Shown here piece after piece: positions 34,361 through 43,588 of a stretch of 58,074 bases of DNA. The notes under the pieces were generated by a model. The model had not been told where the DNA came from, did not search any database, and saw only the letters and a list, made by a program, of their open reading frames with translations. This DNA comes from an uncultured Gammaproteobacteria bacterium. GTDB taxonomy: Bacteria > Pseudomonadota > Gammaproteobacteria > Pseudomonadales > Pseudohongiellaceae. Made by a program: the position numbers and the translations under genes. The DNA is taken from contig CAJWGN010000006.1 of assembly GCA_913031035.1 (NCBI GenBank), positions 1 through 58,074 of the forward strand. Reading direction: 5' to 3'. Numbering within the stretch: position 1 is the first letter of the stretch; the number at the start of each line of letters is the position of its first letter.

Positions 34361-35485
34361 ATGGCTGAAAAAAAATTAAGTGGAGCAGGACTGCGAGGTC
34401 AATCTGCCGGTGATACTAGGTTATGTACAGTTGGAAAAAGCGGCAGTGGATTAACTTATTGCGGCTATGATATTGCTGAACTTGCGGAAAGCGCTAAGTT
34501 TGAGGAAGTCGCCTATCTGCTTTACCACGGTGAACTGCCTACAAAAGATCAGTTAGAGCAGTACATAACCAAGCTTAACGGATTGCGTGCGCTTCCGGAT
34601 GCACTCAAAACTGTATTAGAAAATATACCAGCTTCAGCTCATCCCATGGATGTGATGCGAACTGGTATTTCGATGTTGGGTAATCTTGAAACCGAAATGA
34701 GCTTTAACGAACAGCACGATGCGGCGGATCGCATGATCGCGATCATGCCGTCAATTATGTGTTACTGGTACAAGTTCAGCCATGATGGTGTGCGTATTGA
34801 AACGGTCACCGATGACGAATCCGTTGCCGGCCACTTTCTGCACATGCTTCATGGTAAAAAGCCGAATGAAATGCATCAGCGGGTAATGGATGTGTCACTT
34901 ATTCTTTACGCCGAGCATGAGTTTAACGCATCAACTTTTGCCGCCCGAGTTTGTGCGTCAACATTGTCTGATTTGCATTCCTGCGTAACCGGCGCAATCG
35001 GCACTTTGCGAGGGCCACTGCATGGCGGTGCCAATGAGGCGGCCATGGATATGATCGAAAACTGGAAGACGCCAGCGCAGGCCCGTGAAAATATTCTCGG
35101 TATGCTCGAGCGTAAAGACAAGATAATGGGTTTTGGTCATGCGATTTACAGTGAAAGCGATCCGCGTAACGTAATTATTAAAAAATGGTCAGAAAAGCTC
35201 GCAGAAGAAGTTGGTGACACTACCTTGTATCCGGTTTCTGTAGAAGTTGAAAAAGTCATGTGGGAAGAGAAAAAGCTGTTTTGTAACGCAGACTTTTTCC
35301 ATGCTTCGGCTTATAACTTTATGTCGATTCCTACTAAATTGTTCACCCCAATTTTTGTTTGCTCCAGAGTTGCCGGTTGGACCGCTCATGTTATTGAGCA
35401 GCGCTCTAACAATCGTATCATTCGCCCTAGCGCTGATTATATTGGACCGGACTCACGCTCATGGGTGGACATAGCCGACCGATAA
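34361..35485 (+). CDS. prpC: 2-Methylcitrate synthase PrpC
   Basis: 374 residues. Condenses propionyl-CoA with oxaloacetate. Citrate-synthase-fold landmarks include GLRGQSAGDT near the start (the methylcitrate synthase type), LYHGELPT, AEHEFNASTFAARV (catalytic His), RGPLHGGANEAAM (His), IMGFGHAIYSESDPRN and MSIPTKLFTPIFVCSRVAGWTAHVIEQRSNNRIIRPSADY with the Arg/Asp catalytic end. The N-terminal small domain of respiratory citrate synthases is absent, as expected for PrpC. GGAGAG lies 8 bases before the ATG. Confidence 0.97.
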   Translation: MAEKKLSGAGLRGQSAGDTRLCTVGKSGSGLTYCGYDIAELAESAKFEEVAYLLYHGELPTKDQLEQYITKLNGLRALPDALKTVLENIPASAHPMDVMRTGISMLGNLETEMSFNEQHDAADRMIAIMPSIMCYWYKFSHDGVRIETVTDDESVAGHFLHMLHGKKPNEMHQRVMDVSLILYAEHEFNASTFAARVCASTLSDLHSCVTGAIGTLRGPLHGGANEAAMDMIENWKTPAQARENILGMLERKDKIMGFGHAIYSESDPRNVIIKKWSEKLAEEVGDTTLYPVSVEVEKVMWEEKKLFCNADFFHASAYNFMSIPTKLFTPIFVCSRVAGWTAHVIEQRSNNRIIRPSADYIGPDSRSWVDIADR

Positions 35486-35633
35486 AAATCGGTTACTTAG
35501 TATTTCGCGAAAGCAGGCGCTCAATTAACAGATAAGTAGTCGCGTTCGCGTTATGGTGTTCTAGGGGCTGTTTCTTTCCGGCGGCCCGCGCCATTTCAAT
35601 TCAAAGACGTAACACGCGCAAAAGAGTCTATTT

Positions 35634-38237
35634 ATGAATACCGCATACCGAAAACCCTTACCTGACACGCGTTTGGACTATTTTGACACCGAGGAAGCGG
35701 TTGATTTGATCTCCCCGGGGGCCTACAAAAAGCTCCCCTATACCTCCCGCGTTCTAGCCGAACAGTTGGTTAGGCGCTGTGAGCCAGAGGCGCTGACCGA
35801 TTCCCTAAAACAGTTAATCGAGCGCAGGCAGGATTTGGATTTCCCATGGTATCCCGCGCGCGTGGTGTGTCATGACATATTAGGTCAAACGGCTCTAGTT
35901 GATCTGGCTGGGCTGAGGGACGCAATTGCAGATCAGGGTGGCGATCCCTCTAAGGTGAATCCGGTGGTGCCAACCCAGTTGATTGTGGACCATTCACTTG
36001 CGGTGGAGCATGGTGGTTTTGAGGCCGATGCCTTTGATAAAAATCGTGCCATTGAAGATCGCCGTAACGCGCAGCGTTTTCACTTTATAGAATGGACAAA
36101 AACAGCTTTTGAAAATGTTGATGTGATTCCGGCTGGCAACGGCATTATGCATCAAATTAATTTAGAAAAAATGTCGCCGGTTATTCAGTCCCGCGGCGGT
36201 ATTGCTTACCCTGACACCTGTGTTGGTACCGACAGCCATACGCCGCATATCGATTCGCTGGGCGTTATCGCGATAGGTGTTGGCGGTCTGGAAGCTGAAA
36301 CTGTCATGCTTGGACGGCCGTCCATGATGCGCTTGCCTGATATTATTGGCGTTGAGCTTTCTGGTCAACGCCAACCGGGTATTACTGCAACCGACATCGT
36401 TTTGGCGATTACAGAATTCTTACGCAATCAAAAAGTTGTTTCGGCCTATCTCGAATTTTTTGGTGAAGGTGCGTCAAAGCTAACTATTGGTGATCGCGCA
36501 ACTATCTCCAATATGACGCCGGAGTTTGGGGCAACCGCAGCGCTTTTTTATATCGATGAGCAGACCATCGATTATCTGAAGATAACCGGCCGGGAGCCAG
36601 AGCAGGTGGCCTTAGTGGAGAAGTACGCTAAGCAGACAGGACTTTGGACGGACTCACTTAAAGATGTCGAGTACGAACGGGTTCTCACCTTTGATTTATC
36701 CAGCGTTGGCAGAAACTTAGCTGGGCCGTCAAACCCTCACCGCCGACTCGCCACAGCTGATTTGGCGCGCAGTGGTATAGCTGTTGATTTGGACAAGGCG
36801 AAAGCTGATGAGGCTGCAGGATTGATGCCCGATGGGGCAGTGATTATCGCAGCGATCACCTCTTGCACCAATACCAGCAATCCCCGCAATGTAGTTGCCG
36901 CTGGCTTGATCGCAAAGAAAGCCAACGAGTTAGGTCTTGTACGGAAGCCTTGGGTGAAGACATCTTTCGCGCCAGGTTCAAAAGTTGCAAAACTTTACTT
37001 AGAAGATGCTGGGCTTTTATCTGAATTAGAAACTTTGGGTTTTGGCATCGTCGGCTACGCCTGCACAACGTGCAATGGCATGAGCGGGGCCTTGGATCCG
37101 GTTATTCAAAAAGAAGTCGTCGACAGAGACTTATATACAACTGCGGTTCTGTCGGGCAATAGAAACTTTGATGGCCGTATTCACCCTTATGCCAAACAAG
37201 CATTTCTAGCTTCGCCACCCTTAGTTGTTGCCTATGCGATTGCGGGCACTATGCGCTTTGATATTGAGAAAGATGTATTAGGCCTAGACAAAGATGGCAA
37301 TGAAATCACTCTAAAAGATATTTGGCCTAGTGATGAAGAGATCGATTCTATTGTTGCAGCTTCTGTGAAACCTGAGCAGTTCAAAACCATCTACATACCG
37401 ATGTTTGATTTAGGGAAAATAGAACCTTCAAAAAGTCCCTTATATGACTGGGATTCAGACAGTACGTACATCCGTCGTCCACCCTATTGGGAAGGGGCCT
37501 TGGCAGGCGAGCGAACCATGAAAGGTATGCGACCGCTGGCGGTGTTAGGCGACAACATTACTACCGATCATCTGTCACCTTCGAACGCGATTCAGCTTAG
37601 CAGCGCGGCAGGTGCTTACTTGGATAAGATGGGCGTGCCAGAAGCAGATTTCAATTCTTATGCAACCCATCGCGGTGATCACTTAACCGCGCAGCGCGCA
37701 ACTTTTGCTAACCCAAAACTGCTAAACGAAATGGTAAAGGAAAATGGTGAAGTTGTTCAAGGCTCGCTGGCCCGAGTTGAGCCCGAGGGAACTGTGATGC
37801 GTATGTGGGAGGCAATTGAGACCTACATGGGGCGCAGTCAACCGCTTATTATTGTCGCAGGTGCCGACTATGGTCAGGGATCTTCTCGAGACTGGGCTGC
37901 CAAAGGCGTGCGTCTTGCTGGGGTAGAAGTTATTGCCGCTGAAGGTTTTGAGCGCATTCATCGACAGAACCTCGTTGGCATGGGCGTTTTGCCACTTCAA
38001 TTCGAGGACGGTACAACGCGAATTACTCTAGGCATTGATGGCACTGAAACTTTTAACGTAAGTGGAGAAATATTTCCTCGAGCGGTTTTAACCTTGACCA
38101 TCATTCGTGCCAGCGGCGAGTCTGTTGAGGTCCCAATGACCTGCCGACTAGACACCGCTGAAGACGTGACGGTTTACGATGCCGGCGGTGTATTGCAGCG
38201 TTTTGCTCAAGACTTCTTAGAGAACAATGCGGCTTAG
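35634..38237 (+). CDS. acnD: Fe-S 2-methylcitrate dehydratase AcnD
   Basis: 867 residues. Dehydrates 2-methylcitrate to 2-methyl-aconitate. The iron-sulfur ligands are visible as the ITSCTNTSNP cysteine and the pair in YACTTCNG, as in aconitases. VDHSLAVEHGGFEADAF, TDSHTPHIDSLGVIAIGVGG, the substrate loop TDHLSPSNAI, and the swivelling-domain GADYGQGSSRDWAAKG are also present. AcnD is the gammaproteobacterial replacement for PrpD and needs PrpF, the gene that follows. It starts 148 bases after prpC. Its AGAG ribosome site is weak. Confidence 0.96.
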   Translation: MNTAYRKPLPDTRLDYFDTEEAVDLISPGAYKKLPYTSRVLAEQLVRRCEPEALTDSLKQLIERRQDLDFPWYPARVVCHDILGQTALVDLAGLRDAIADQGGDPSKVNPVVPTQLIVDHSLAVEHGGFEADAFDKNRAIEDRRNAQRFHFIEWTKTAFENVDVIPAGNGIMHQINLEKMSPVIQSRGGIAYPDTCVGTDSHTPHIDSLGVIAIGVGGLEAETVMLGRPSMMRLPDIIGVELSGQRQPGITATDIVLAITEFLRNQKVVSAYLEFFGEGASKLTIGDRATISNMTPEFGATAALFYIDEQTIDYLKITGREPEQVALVEKYAKQTGLWTDSLKDVEYERVLTFDLSSVGRNLAGPSNPHRRLATADLARSGIAVDLDKAKADEAAGLMPDGAVIIAAITSCTNTSNPRNVVAAGLIAKKANELGLVRKPWVKTSFAPGSKVAKLYLEDAGLLSELETLGFGIVGYACTTCNGMSGALDPVIQKEVVDRDLYTTAVLSGNRNFDGRIHPYAKQAFLASPPLVVAYAIAGTMRFDIEKDVLGLDKDGNEITLKDIWPSDEEIDSIVAASVKPEQFKTIYIPMFDLGKIEPSKSPLYDWDSDSTYIRRPPYWEGALAGERTMKGMRPLAVLGDNITTDHLSPSNAIQLSSAAGAYLDKMGVPEADFNSYATHRGDHLTAQRATFANPKLLNEMVKENGEVVQGSLARVEPEGTVMRMWEAIETYMGRSQPLIIVAGADYGQGSSRDWAAKGVRLAGVEVIAAEGFERIHRQNLVGMGVLPLQFEDGTTRITLGIDGTETFNVSGEIFPRAVLTLTIIRASGESVEVPMTCRLDTAEDVTVYDAGGVLQRFAQDFLENNAA

Positions 38238-38281
38238 ATTTTAGGGCTTCGTTTATCAAAAAATTAGCGTAGGTCACGAAT

Positions 38282-39460
38282 ATGTCTTTTACACCACAGA
38301 TGAAAATACCTGCCACCTATATGCGTGGAGGGACCAGTAAAGGTGTTTTCTTTAAGCTCACTGATTTGCCTCAGTTAGCTCAGGTAGCGGGCAGTGCTCG
38401 CGACAATCTTCTGCTGCGAGTTATTGGTAGCCCAGACCCCTACGGTAAGCAAACCGACGGCATGGGCGGTGCAACTTCTAGCACTAGTAAAACCGTCATA
38501 CTCTCTAAAAGCGCTCAGCCAGATCACGATGTAGACTATTTGTTTGGCCAGGTTGCAATCAACAAAGCATCTGTTGATTGGAGCGGTAATTGTGGAAACC
38601 TAACGGCGGCGGTGGGCTCATTTGCTATCAGTAATGGCTTGGTTGCGGCAGACCGTATACCCGAAAATGGGTTGGCTGTTATCAGAATTTGGCAGGCGAA
38701 TATCAACAAGACAATTATTGCAAACGTGCCAATGACTGATGGTGAAGTTCAAGAAACAGGTGACTTTGAATTAGATGGAGTGACCTTTCCTGCGGCGGAA
38801 ATACAGGTGGAATTTATCGACCCTTCCGGCGGCGAGGGCTCAATGTTCCCAACGGGTAACTTGGTTGATGATTTAGATGTTCCCGGTGTTGGTTCTCTGA
38901 AAGTAACCCTAATAAATGCTGGTATACCTACCATTTTTGTTAATGCCGATGAAATTTCTTATCAGGGAACAGAGCTTCAGGACGCAATAAATAATGATGA
39001 AAAAGCCCTAGCTATGTTCGAGTCAGTTCGTGCTTATGGTGCGCTAAAAATGGGATTGATTAAGGATGTGTCAGAGGCGCAGGGACGTCAGCACACTCCC
39101 AAAATAGCGTTTGTAGCAAAACCTGCCGCCTACACTTCATCCAGTGGCAAGAAAATTTCAACAAGTGATGTAGACCTTTGTGTTCGGGCGCTGTCTATGG
39201 GCAAATTACATCATGCGATGATGGGAACCGCCGCAGTGGCAATAGGCACAGCGGCGGCTATTCCAGGCACATTGGTTAATCTCGCCGCTGGTGGCAGTGA
39301 GCGCAGTTCAGTAACTTTCGGGCATCCCTCAGGCACTCTAAAAGTCGGTGCGCAAGCAGTTTTAGTAGAGGGGCAATGGCAAGCTAAGAAAGCGATTATG
39401 AGCCGGAGTGCAAGAGTGCTGATGGAAGGCTGGGTACGTATTCCAGGGGATGGGTTTTAG
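38282..39460 (+). CDS. prpF: AcnD partner protein PrpF (2-methylaconitate isomerase)
   Basis: 392 residues of the DAPF-like PrpF fold. It isomerises the product of AcnD (cis/trans 2-methylaconitate) so that AcnB can complete the cycle. The start PATYMRGGTSKGVFFKLTDLP and DPYGKQTDGMGGATSSTSKTVIL are diagnostic, as are WSGNCGNLTAAVGSFAI (active-site cysteine) and EGSMFPTGN. The final stretch HPSGTLKVGAQ is also conserved. It lies 44 bases after acnD. No AcnB gene is in the window; it would be elsewhere in the genome. Confidence 0.96.
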   Translation: MSFTPQMKIPATYMRGGTSKGVFFKLTDLPQLAQVAGSARDNLLLRVIGSPDPYGKQTDGMGGATSSTSKTVILSKSAQPDHDVDYLFGQVAINKASVDWSGNCGNLTAAVGSFAISNGLVAADRIPENGLAVIRIWQANINKTIIANVPMTDGEVQETGDFELDGVTFPAAEIQVEFIDPSGGEGSMFPTGNLVDDLDVPGVGSLKVTLINAGIPTIFVNADEISYQGTELQDAINNDEKALAMFESVRAYGALKMGLIKDVSEAQGRQHTPKIAFVAKPAAYTSSSGKKISTSDVDLCVRALSMGKLHHAMMGTAAVAIGTAAAIPGTLVNLAAGGSERSSVTFGHPSGTLKVGAQAVLVEGQWQAKKAIMSRSARVLMEGWVRIPGDGF

Positions 39461-39592
39461 ATTGCTGGAACATTAACTCAGCACGCAGGGGGAGTGACTA
39501 GTTTTACTCCTTTCGTTACTTTGATGCCTACTCTCTTCCTTGTTTTCTGTTTTATTCTACTGCCGCATTTCTCGGTTTCGCTTATCTGCTGC

Positions 39593-40525
39593 TCAGCAAT
39601 CACCACTGGAGTGCTGTTTTAGCAATTCCTTACAGGACTCTGGGTTTTTGGTTTCTAAGTTTTGTCCCTGCTTAGCAAGTAATTGGCCTTTTGTGCGCGA
39701 AAGCCAAACACAAGTTGCGGCAATCTTTAAAGCCGAATTAAGCTGCTCTTTTTCAAGCTGGATTAGCTTGCGCTCATGCTCGTAGGCCTTGAGAAAGGCC
39801 TCACGTTTCACCTTATCCACCAAGCCTTCGTCATTCAGGCACCAATCGTTAATCACAACAGCAATGTCGAGTATTAAGTAGTCGGTACCGGCGTCAAAGA
39901 AATCTATGACTGCTGCGATTTCTCCATCGTGAAATAACACATTGTCTCTAAACAGATCGGCATGGATAACTGCCCGGGGCAGCTCTAACGATTCCAGCTT
40001 TAGTCTTAGGGCAACCTGCTGTTTGATTAACCCTATATCGCTCTGGGACAGAGATGCCTGAGTTAAAGCCAAGGTTTGTTGCATCCACTGTATACCCAAA
40101 GGATTAGCATGCTCGTGGGGCAGCGCCAAGCTATGGAGGTGAAGTTTTGCCAACATTGAGCCCATCTGGTTAAGTTCGACGGAGCTGGGTTCCTCCAAAT
40201 GGCGGCCTTTCACCAATGGAAACAGCAGGACAGGCTTGCCAAATATTTCGTGTGTCTCGCCCCCTTTCTTGTCGCGCAGGGGGCAGGGGACAGGTAACCC
40301 TGCTTTATTTAAATTTCGGGTTAGGCTGGTGTAGAAGGGAAGTTCATTGCCACTGCGATTTTCGAAAAGAGTTAATACTAGCCGCTGCCCGTCTGAGAGC
40401 GTCAAAAAGTAGGTGGTGTTTTGAATTCCATCAGCCGCACTTTGAAAGCTTTGTAAGCTGCTCAAGTCAAATTTGTTAAGTAACTCGTTAATGTCGAATT
40501 CTGATAGTTGTGTATATACGGCCAT
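39593..40525 (-). CDS. thrB: Homoserine kinase type II (APH fold)
   Basis: 310 residues. Phosphorylates homoserine in threonine biosynthesis. The protein has the aminoglycoside-phosphotransferase fold seen in Pseudomonas ThrB, not the GHMP kinase of E. coli. Landmarks are SAADGIQNTTYFLTL, the early VLTLFE lysine-like pocket segment, the catalytic loop IHADLFRDNVLF (residues 187-197), and the metal-binding VIDFFDAGTD. The ATG at 40525 has no strong ribosome binding site. It converges with prpF, with about 130 bases between them; no clear terminator was found there. Confidence 0.9.
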   Translation of the reverse strand: MAVYTQLSEFDINELLNKFDLSSLQSFQSAADGIQNTTYFLTLSDGQRLVLTLFENRSGNELPFYTSLTRNLNKAGLPVPCPLRDKKGGETHEIFGKPVLLFPLVKGRHLEEPSSVELNQMGSMLAKLHLHSLALPHEHANPLGIQWMQQTLALTQASLSQSDIGLIKQQVALRLKLESLELPRAVIHADLFRDNVLFHDGEIAAVIDFFDAGTDYLILDIAVVINDWCLNDEGLVDKVKREAFLKAYEHERKLIQLEKEQLNSALKIAATCVWLSRTKGQLLAKQGQNLETKNPESCKELLKQHSSGDC

Positions 40526-41174
40526 GTGCTAGTCGATAATTCTGGTCACGAATAAGCGACCATTTTATAAGCTAATTCCGCTGAGAGACTAGTGAATATT
40601 TTTCATTTTAATAATGAGGCACCTATTAGGCATAACAGCGGGGTTCGTAACGAGATTAACAAGGTGGTTAGCAACAAGATTAAAAATGTGGTTAATTCTG
40701 GGAGTAATAGCGGGGTTGGCAGTGATATTGAGACAGTCAATCAGATTCAGGATTTCTGTAGCGTAAACCTTACACCGTTTAAGGGGGTTCAGAAAATCGC
40801 TGTAGAAGACACTTCTTATGACGCGTGAGATGGACATTTACCAGAGATCGACAGTTCACAGGTTTTCCATGAGATCGGTTAGGTAAAACCCAAGAATTGG
40901 AGGTGGGTAAGGAGTCTTAACGGGCTGGTTCCTAGCTGTCTATTTCAACCCAACTGCTCACCTCCTCACCTCCTCATCTACCACCTTGCCACTGTTACTT
41001 CGCTGGTGCTGATCGGAGCTATTTGGTTCAAATTGCGAGGGTGGATGGAATGTGTTTGTCTCTTGAACCCCGTGGTTGCTTCACTTGGTCTTTGCCTATG
41101 GCTGAACAGTTGGACAAAAGTCAGGGTAGGATATACTGTTCGTATTTTGATAATAACAACAAGGAGGATGCGTG
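40526..41174. other. Gene-poor gap
   Basis: A plus-strand frame (40592-40828, from a GTG) and an opposing minus-strand frame (40589-40837) overlap almost fully. Both are rich in Asn/Val because of loose repetition of AACAAGRTTAA-like words, and neither has a ribosome binding site, so none is called. Confidence 0.35.
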
Positions 41175-41678
41175 ATGAGCAAACCTAAGATAGCCGGAGT
41201 TGCCGCCGGAGTTATACTACTCGCGATAATATTGGGTTGGCTGTTTACAGCTCCATACCTCAGTAACCAAGGGCTTGGCCGTTTGCCCGGATTGTTCATT
41301 GGCGGCACTGCCACTGATGCCCCTGATGACTTCAGTTATCTCAACGGTGTCCCAGGTCCAATGAAGATGAAGCAGAAGGGCTTCCCAGAATTGGTTGTTT
41401 ATCTGTCCTTCGTCGGAGCGCCAGGTGGGGTTATTTCTGCTACACGCCCAGACGCAGGCTATTGGGGCGAACGTGTCAAGGAGCGAGGCGGTGATGGATG
41501 GTTGCGCGTAGGGGACGAAACTTTCGCTATGACTGCGACTCAAATTGTTGGTCCTCAGCACCTCGTTATGATGGAGCAATGGGCAGCTAAATCTGGCAGG
41601 TCTCTTGACGAATCACTGTATTCTGGGTCAGAGCCGTTACGTGAATGGGAGGTCTACTTCTGGACTCCTAGGTCCTAG
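41175..41678 (+). CDS. Membrane-anchored protein of unknown function
   Basis: The start is the ATG at 41175, with AAGGAGG 7 bases upstream. The product is 167 residues with one N-terminal membrane anchor (IAGVAAGVILLAIILGWLF) and then a soluble, probably periplasmic domain. Notable stretches are RLPGLFIGGTATDAPDDFSYLN, FPELVVYLSFVGAPGGVISATRP and DETFAMTATQIVGPQHLVMMEQWAAKSG. I do not recognise the family for certain. The IVGPQHLVMMEQWAAKSG part resembles the helices of small substrate- or nitroreductase-like domains, which I cannot support further. Confidence 0.7.
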   Translation: MSKPKIAGVAAGVILLAIILGWLFTAPYLSNQGLGRLPGLFIGGTATDAPDDFSYLNGVPGPMKMKQKGFPELVVYLSFVGAPGGVISATRPDAGYWGERVKERGGDGWLRVGDETFAMTATQIVGPQHLVMMEQWAAKSGRSLDESLYSGSEPLREWEVYFWTPRS

Positions 41679-42268
41679 CGAGAAGTTGAAGCTAAGCCCA
41701 ATCGAAGAGCTATGGGTGAGCTGAAGCGCTCCTTTAATTAGCGGCAATAATTACTCCTAGGACTTTCCAGATATTTACGAAAAATAATTGGATAGTCGAA
41801 TGGGTGCCGCTTTTAATTGGGCTTTTCAAGCTCTTATTTAATGCTAATTAGCGAATTCCTTAGCCAGATTTCTCAGACTTTATTCTAAAGCCAATTGTGT
41901 TTTCTCACTATTATTTTTCTACTAATAGCCTTCCTGACTTAGCTACCGGGCAGCCTAGCGGACTAGGCATGGCCAATATCGACAGGGTAGAAGACCTCTT
42001 AGGTTTTTTTCAATATCAACGCGACTCATCCAATGAGACTATCGGCCTAGATAAAATACTCAACGAGCGCGCTTATTTTTCACACGATTCTTCTTGCATC
42101 TTATTAATTTAAAATTCCGGATTGCATTGGGATATTTTTTATTCTACTTACAGCTTTATGTTCTATACCCAGCAAGACAGTCAATCTAGGTTCCGCTAAT
42201 TATTCAAACTAGAGAAAGTTTAGAAAGCTGAAACACAATGGGGTTTGAATTCGCTATAAGCGTCATTT
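41679..42268. other. Gene-free gap
   Basis: A/T-rich DNA. The one open frame (41897-42112 plus) starts from a GTG without a ribosome binding site and has no recognisable domain. It lies next to the truncated amine oxidase and may be where the missing part of that gene was lost. Confidence 0.35.
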
Positions 42269-42550
42269 CTAGGTTGATTTTTTCGCTAGAGAGGTAATTG
42301 GATTTCCTGTAATGGCATGAATCCAGCTGGCGCCTAAATAAAGTGAACTGCCAGTTGACCTTTCGGTCCAGATTTTCCCGCCGACTCTATCTCTCGCCTC
42401 TAGAATGACCGCCTCGTATCCAGATTTTTGTAATGTTTTTCCTGCCGCCAAGCCGGAGATTCCTGCGCCAATGATGATGACTTTTTCTTGAGCAAATGTA
42501 GCTTGAACGAGGCCCAGGAAGAAAAGTACTAACGATGTCATGCGTAGCAT
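42269..42550 (-). pseudogene. Truncated flavin amine oxidase (N-terminal FAD domain only)
   Basis: Only 93 residues: a signal peptide (…QATFAQ) and the start of a FAD-dependent amine oxidase. Landmarks are VIIIGAGISGLAAGKTLQKSG (GxGxxG), VILEARDRVGGKIWTE (ERxGG-type motif) and LYLGASWIHAITGNPITSL. The full family is about 450 residues, so roughly 80 percent is missing: a TAG follows LAKKST. No continuation was found in any frame of the following about 580 bases. The start itself is well preserved. Not expected to be functional, though a short FAD-fold peptide could be made. Confidence 0.85.
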
Positions 42551-43171
42551 AATCGACTCCGAATTCTGTGTTTAATTACGGGGAATCAAGGGCGCAGAAT
42601 GCCATAGTTAGAGAAAGCCTAATCAAAAGAATTAGCGGGGGCATTCAGTCTAGATGAAAATAACGTCGCACCCCGGGCAGAAAGGTGTGGCTAGCCGTTG
42701 CCTTAAATCGATGGGAAGTTTCTATAAGTCCGATAAGCTAATTATTCCCTTTGAAAGAACGTTGGTTCTAATGGTGTTGTGCTGGGTTGATGGCTAGTGC
42801 ATAAAAACATCGAACGGAGTCAAAGAAGTAGACCATGCGGTGACCTGCAGTATCTCCCTGACTGCGCTGGATTGGGTGCCTATCTTTTCGGGTTTGGGAT
42901 GGCTTGGGTGCAAGTTTTTCGATGTTGCTGTGGTGTCGTTCTTCACTTAAAAAAGCTGAGGGATGGTAAAGGCACTTCACGATCTTTTCGCTCCATCCAG
43001 CCGGATAATGAAGACTGTTGGGGCGTAGATAGCTAGGTGCCGGATTTAGGTTTGCCAGTTGCGGTGAAAATAGCCGCCTAATTCAGTCATTTCCGAGGTT
43101 TGTTACTAGCCAAAGCCATTTTTTAATCAAAAATATGATAGATTAGCCATTAAATACACGGAGTAACTACT
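42551..43171. other. Gene-poor gap
   Basis: Only short overlapping open frames (about 42768-43036, both strands) without ribosome binding sites or domains. The TATGAT word at about 43134-43139 could be the -10 element for the small gene that follows. Confidence 0.35.
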
Positions 43172-43282
43172 ATGAGTAAAGAACAAAAAAGCAATAAGGA
43201 AACTAAGAAGAAAGCGACTCTAACGCCTAAAGAAAAAAAAGCCGCTAAGGCAGCTGCCAAACAGTCAAAGGGTGTTCTCTGA
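43172..43282 (+). CDS. Small lysine-rich protein, 36 residues
   Basis: An open frame of 36 codons from an ATG, with GGAG 8 bases upstream. The protein is MSKEQKSNKETKKK, then ATLTPKEKKAAKAAAK, then QSKGVL. It has about 14 lysines, no hydrophobic core, and is surely disordered and basic. Short basic proteins with the pattern MSKEQKSNKE.KK…LTPKEKKAAK are, as I recall, encoded as conserved hypotheticals in pseudomonads and relatives; a longer tail is usual. A nucleic-acid or ribosome-binding role is plausible but untested. It is followed after 16 bases by a perfect 19-bp inverted repeat. Confidence 0.75.
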   Translation: MSKEQKSNKETKKKATLTPKEKKAAKAAAKQSKGVL

Positions 43283-43298
43283 GTTTAGTTCTATTTTT

Positions 43299-43342
43299 GG
43301 TCAACTAAGCTGGAAGCGTTGTTGCTTCCAGCTTAGTTGACC
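43299..43342. repeat. Perfect 19-bp inverted repeat (hairpin) without T-run
   Basis: The arms GGTCAACTAAGCTGGAAGC and its exact reverse complement are separated by GTTGTT. On either strand the downstream flank lacks a U-tract: the rightward flank is AGATTGCG and the leftward flank is AAAAATAG. It is stronger than the nearby terminators but not of that type. It could be an mRNA 3'-end stabiliser for the small gene or a protein-binding site. Confidence 0.9.
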
Positions 43343-43588
43343 AGATTGCGAAGCAATTGAGTGTAGCCTGAGCATAGTCCCTTTACCCTCGCGTTGTGTC
43401 CTAAGTTTAAAACCCCGCTAGCGAATTAAGCTCTTCTTTGTGTCAACCTAAACTCAAAAAGGTGCGAAGGGGCTTTATCTTCTCCAAAACATGGTCTGAT
43501 ACAGAAGATAATTTTGTATAAAAGTCAGCCTGGTGTAAAAGTAGGCCGGCATACCCCCCCTCCTAGTTCTTTGTTAGCTAGCGCAGCT

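Noticed and set aside
12442..35491. Identical 14-mer hairpin CCGATAAAAATCGG at 12443-12456 and 35478-35491
   Set aside because: Several chance 14-mer pairs are expected in 58 kb. One copy overlaps the prpC stop codon and neither has a U-tract, so no link is claimed.
40589..40837. Opposed small open frames of 78 and 82 codons near thrB
   Set aside because: Low-complexity Asn/Val-rich products from loosely repeated DNA; no ribosome binding site on either strand.
41897..42112. Plus-strand 71-codon frame
   Set aside because: Starts with a GTG without a ribosome binding site, in A/T-rich DNA, with no recognisable domain.
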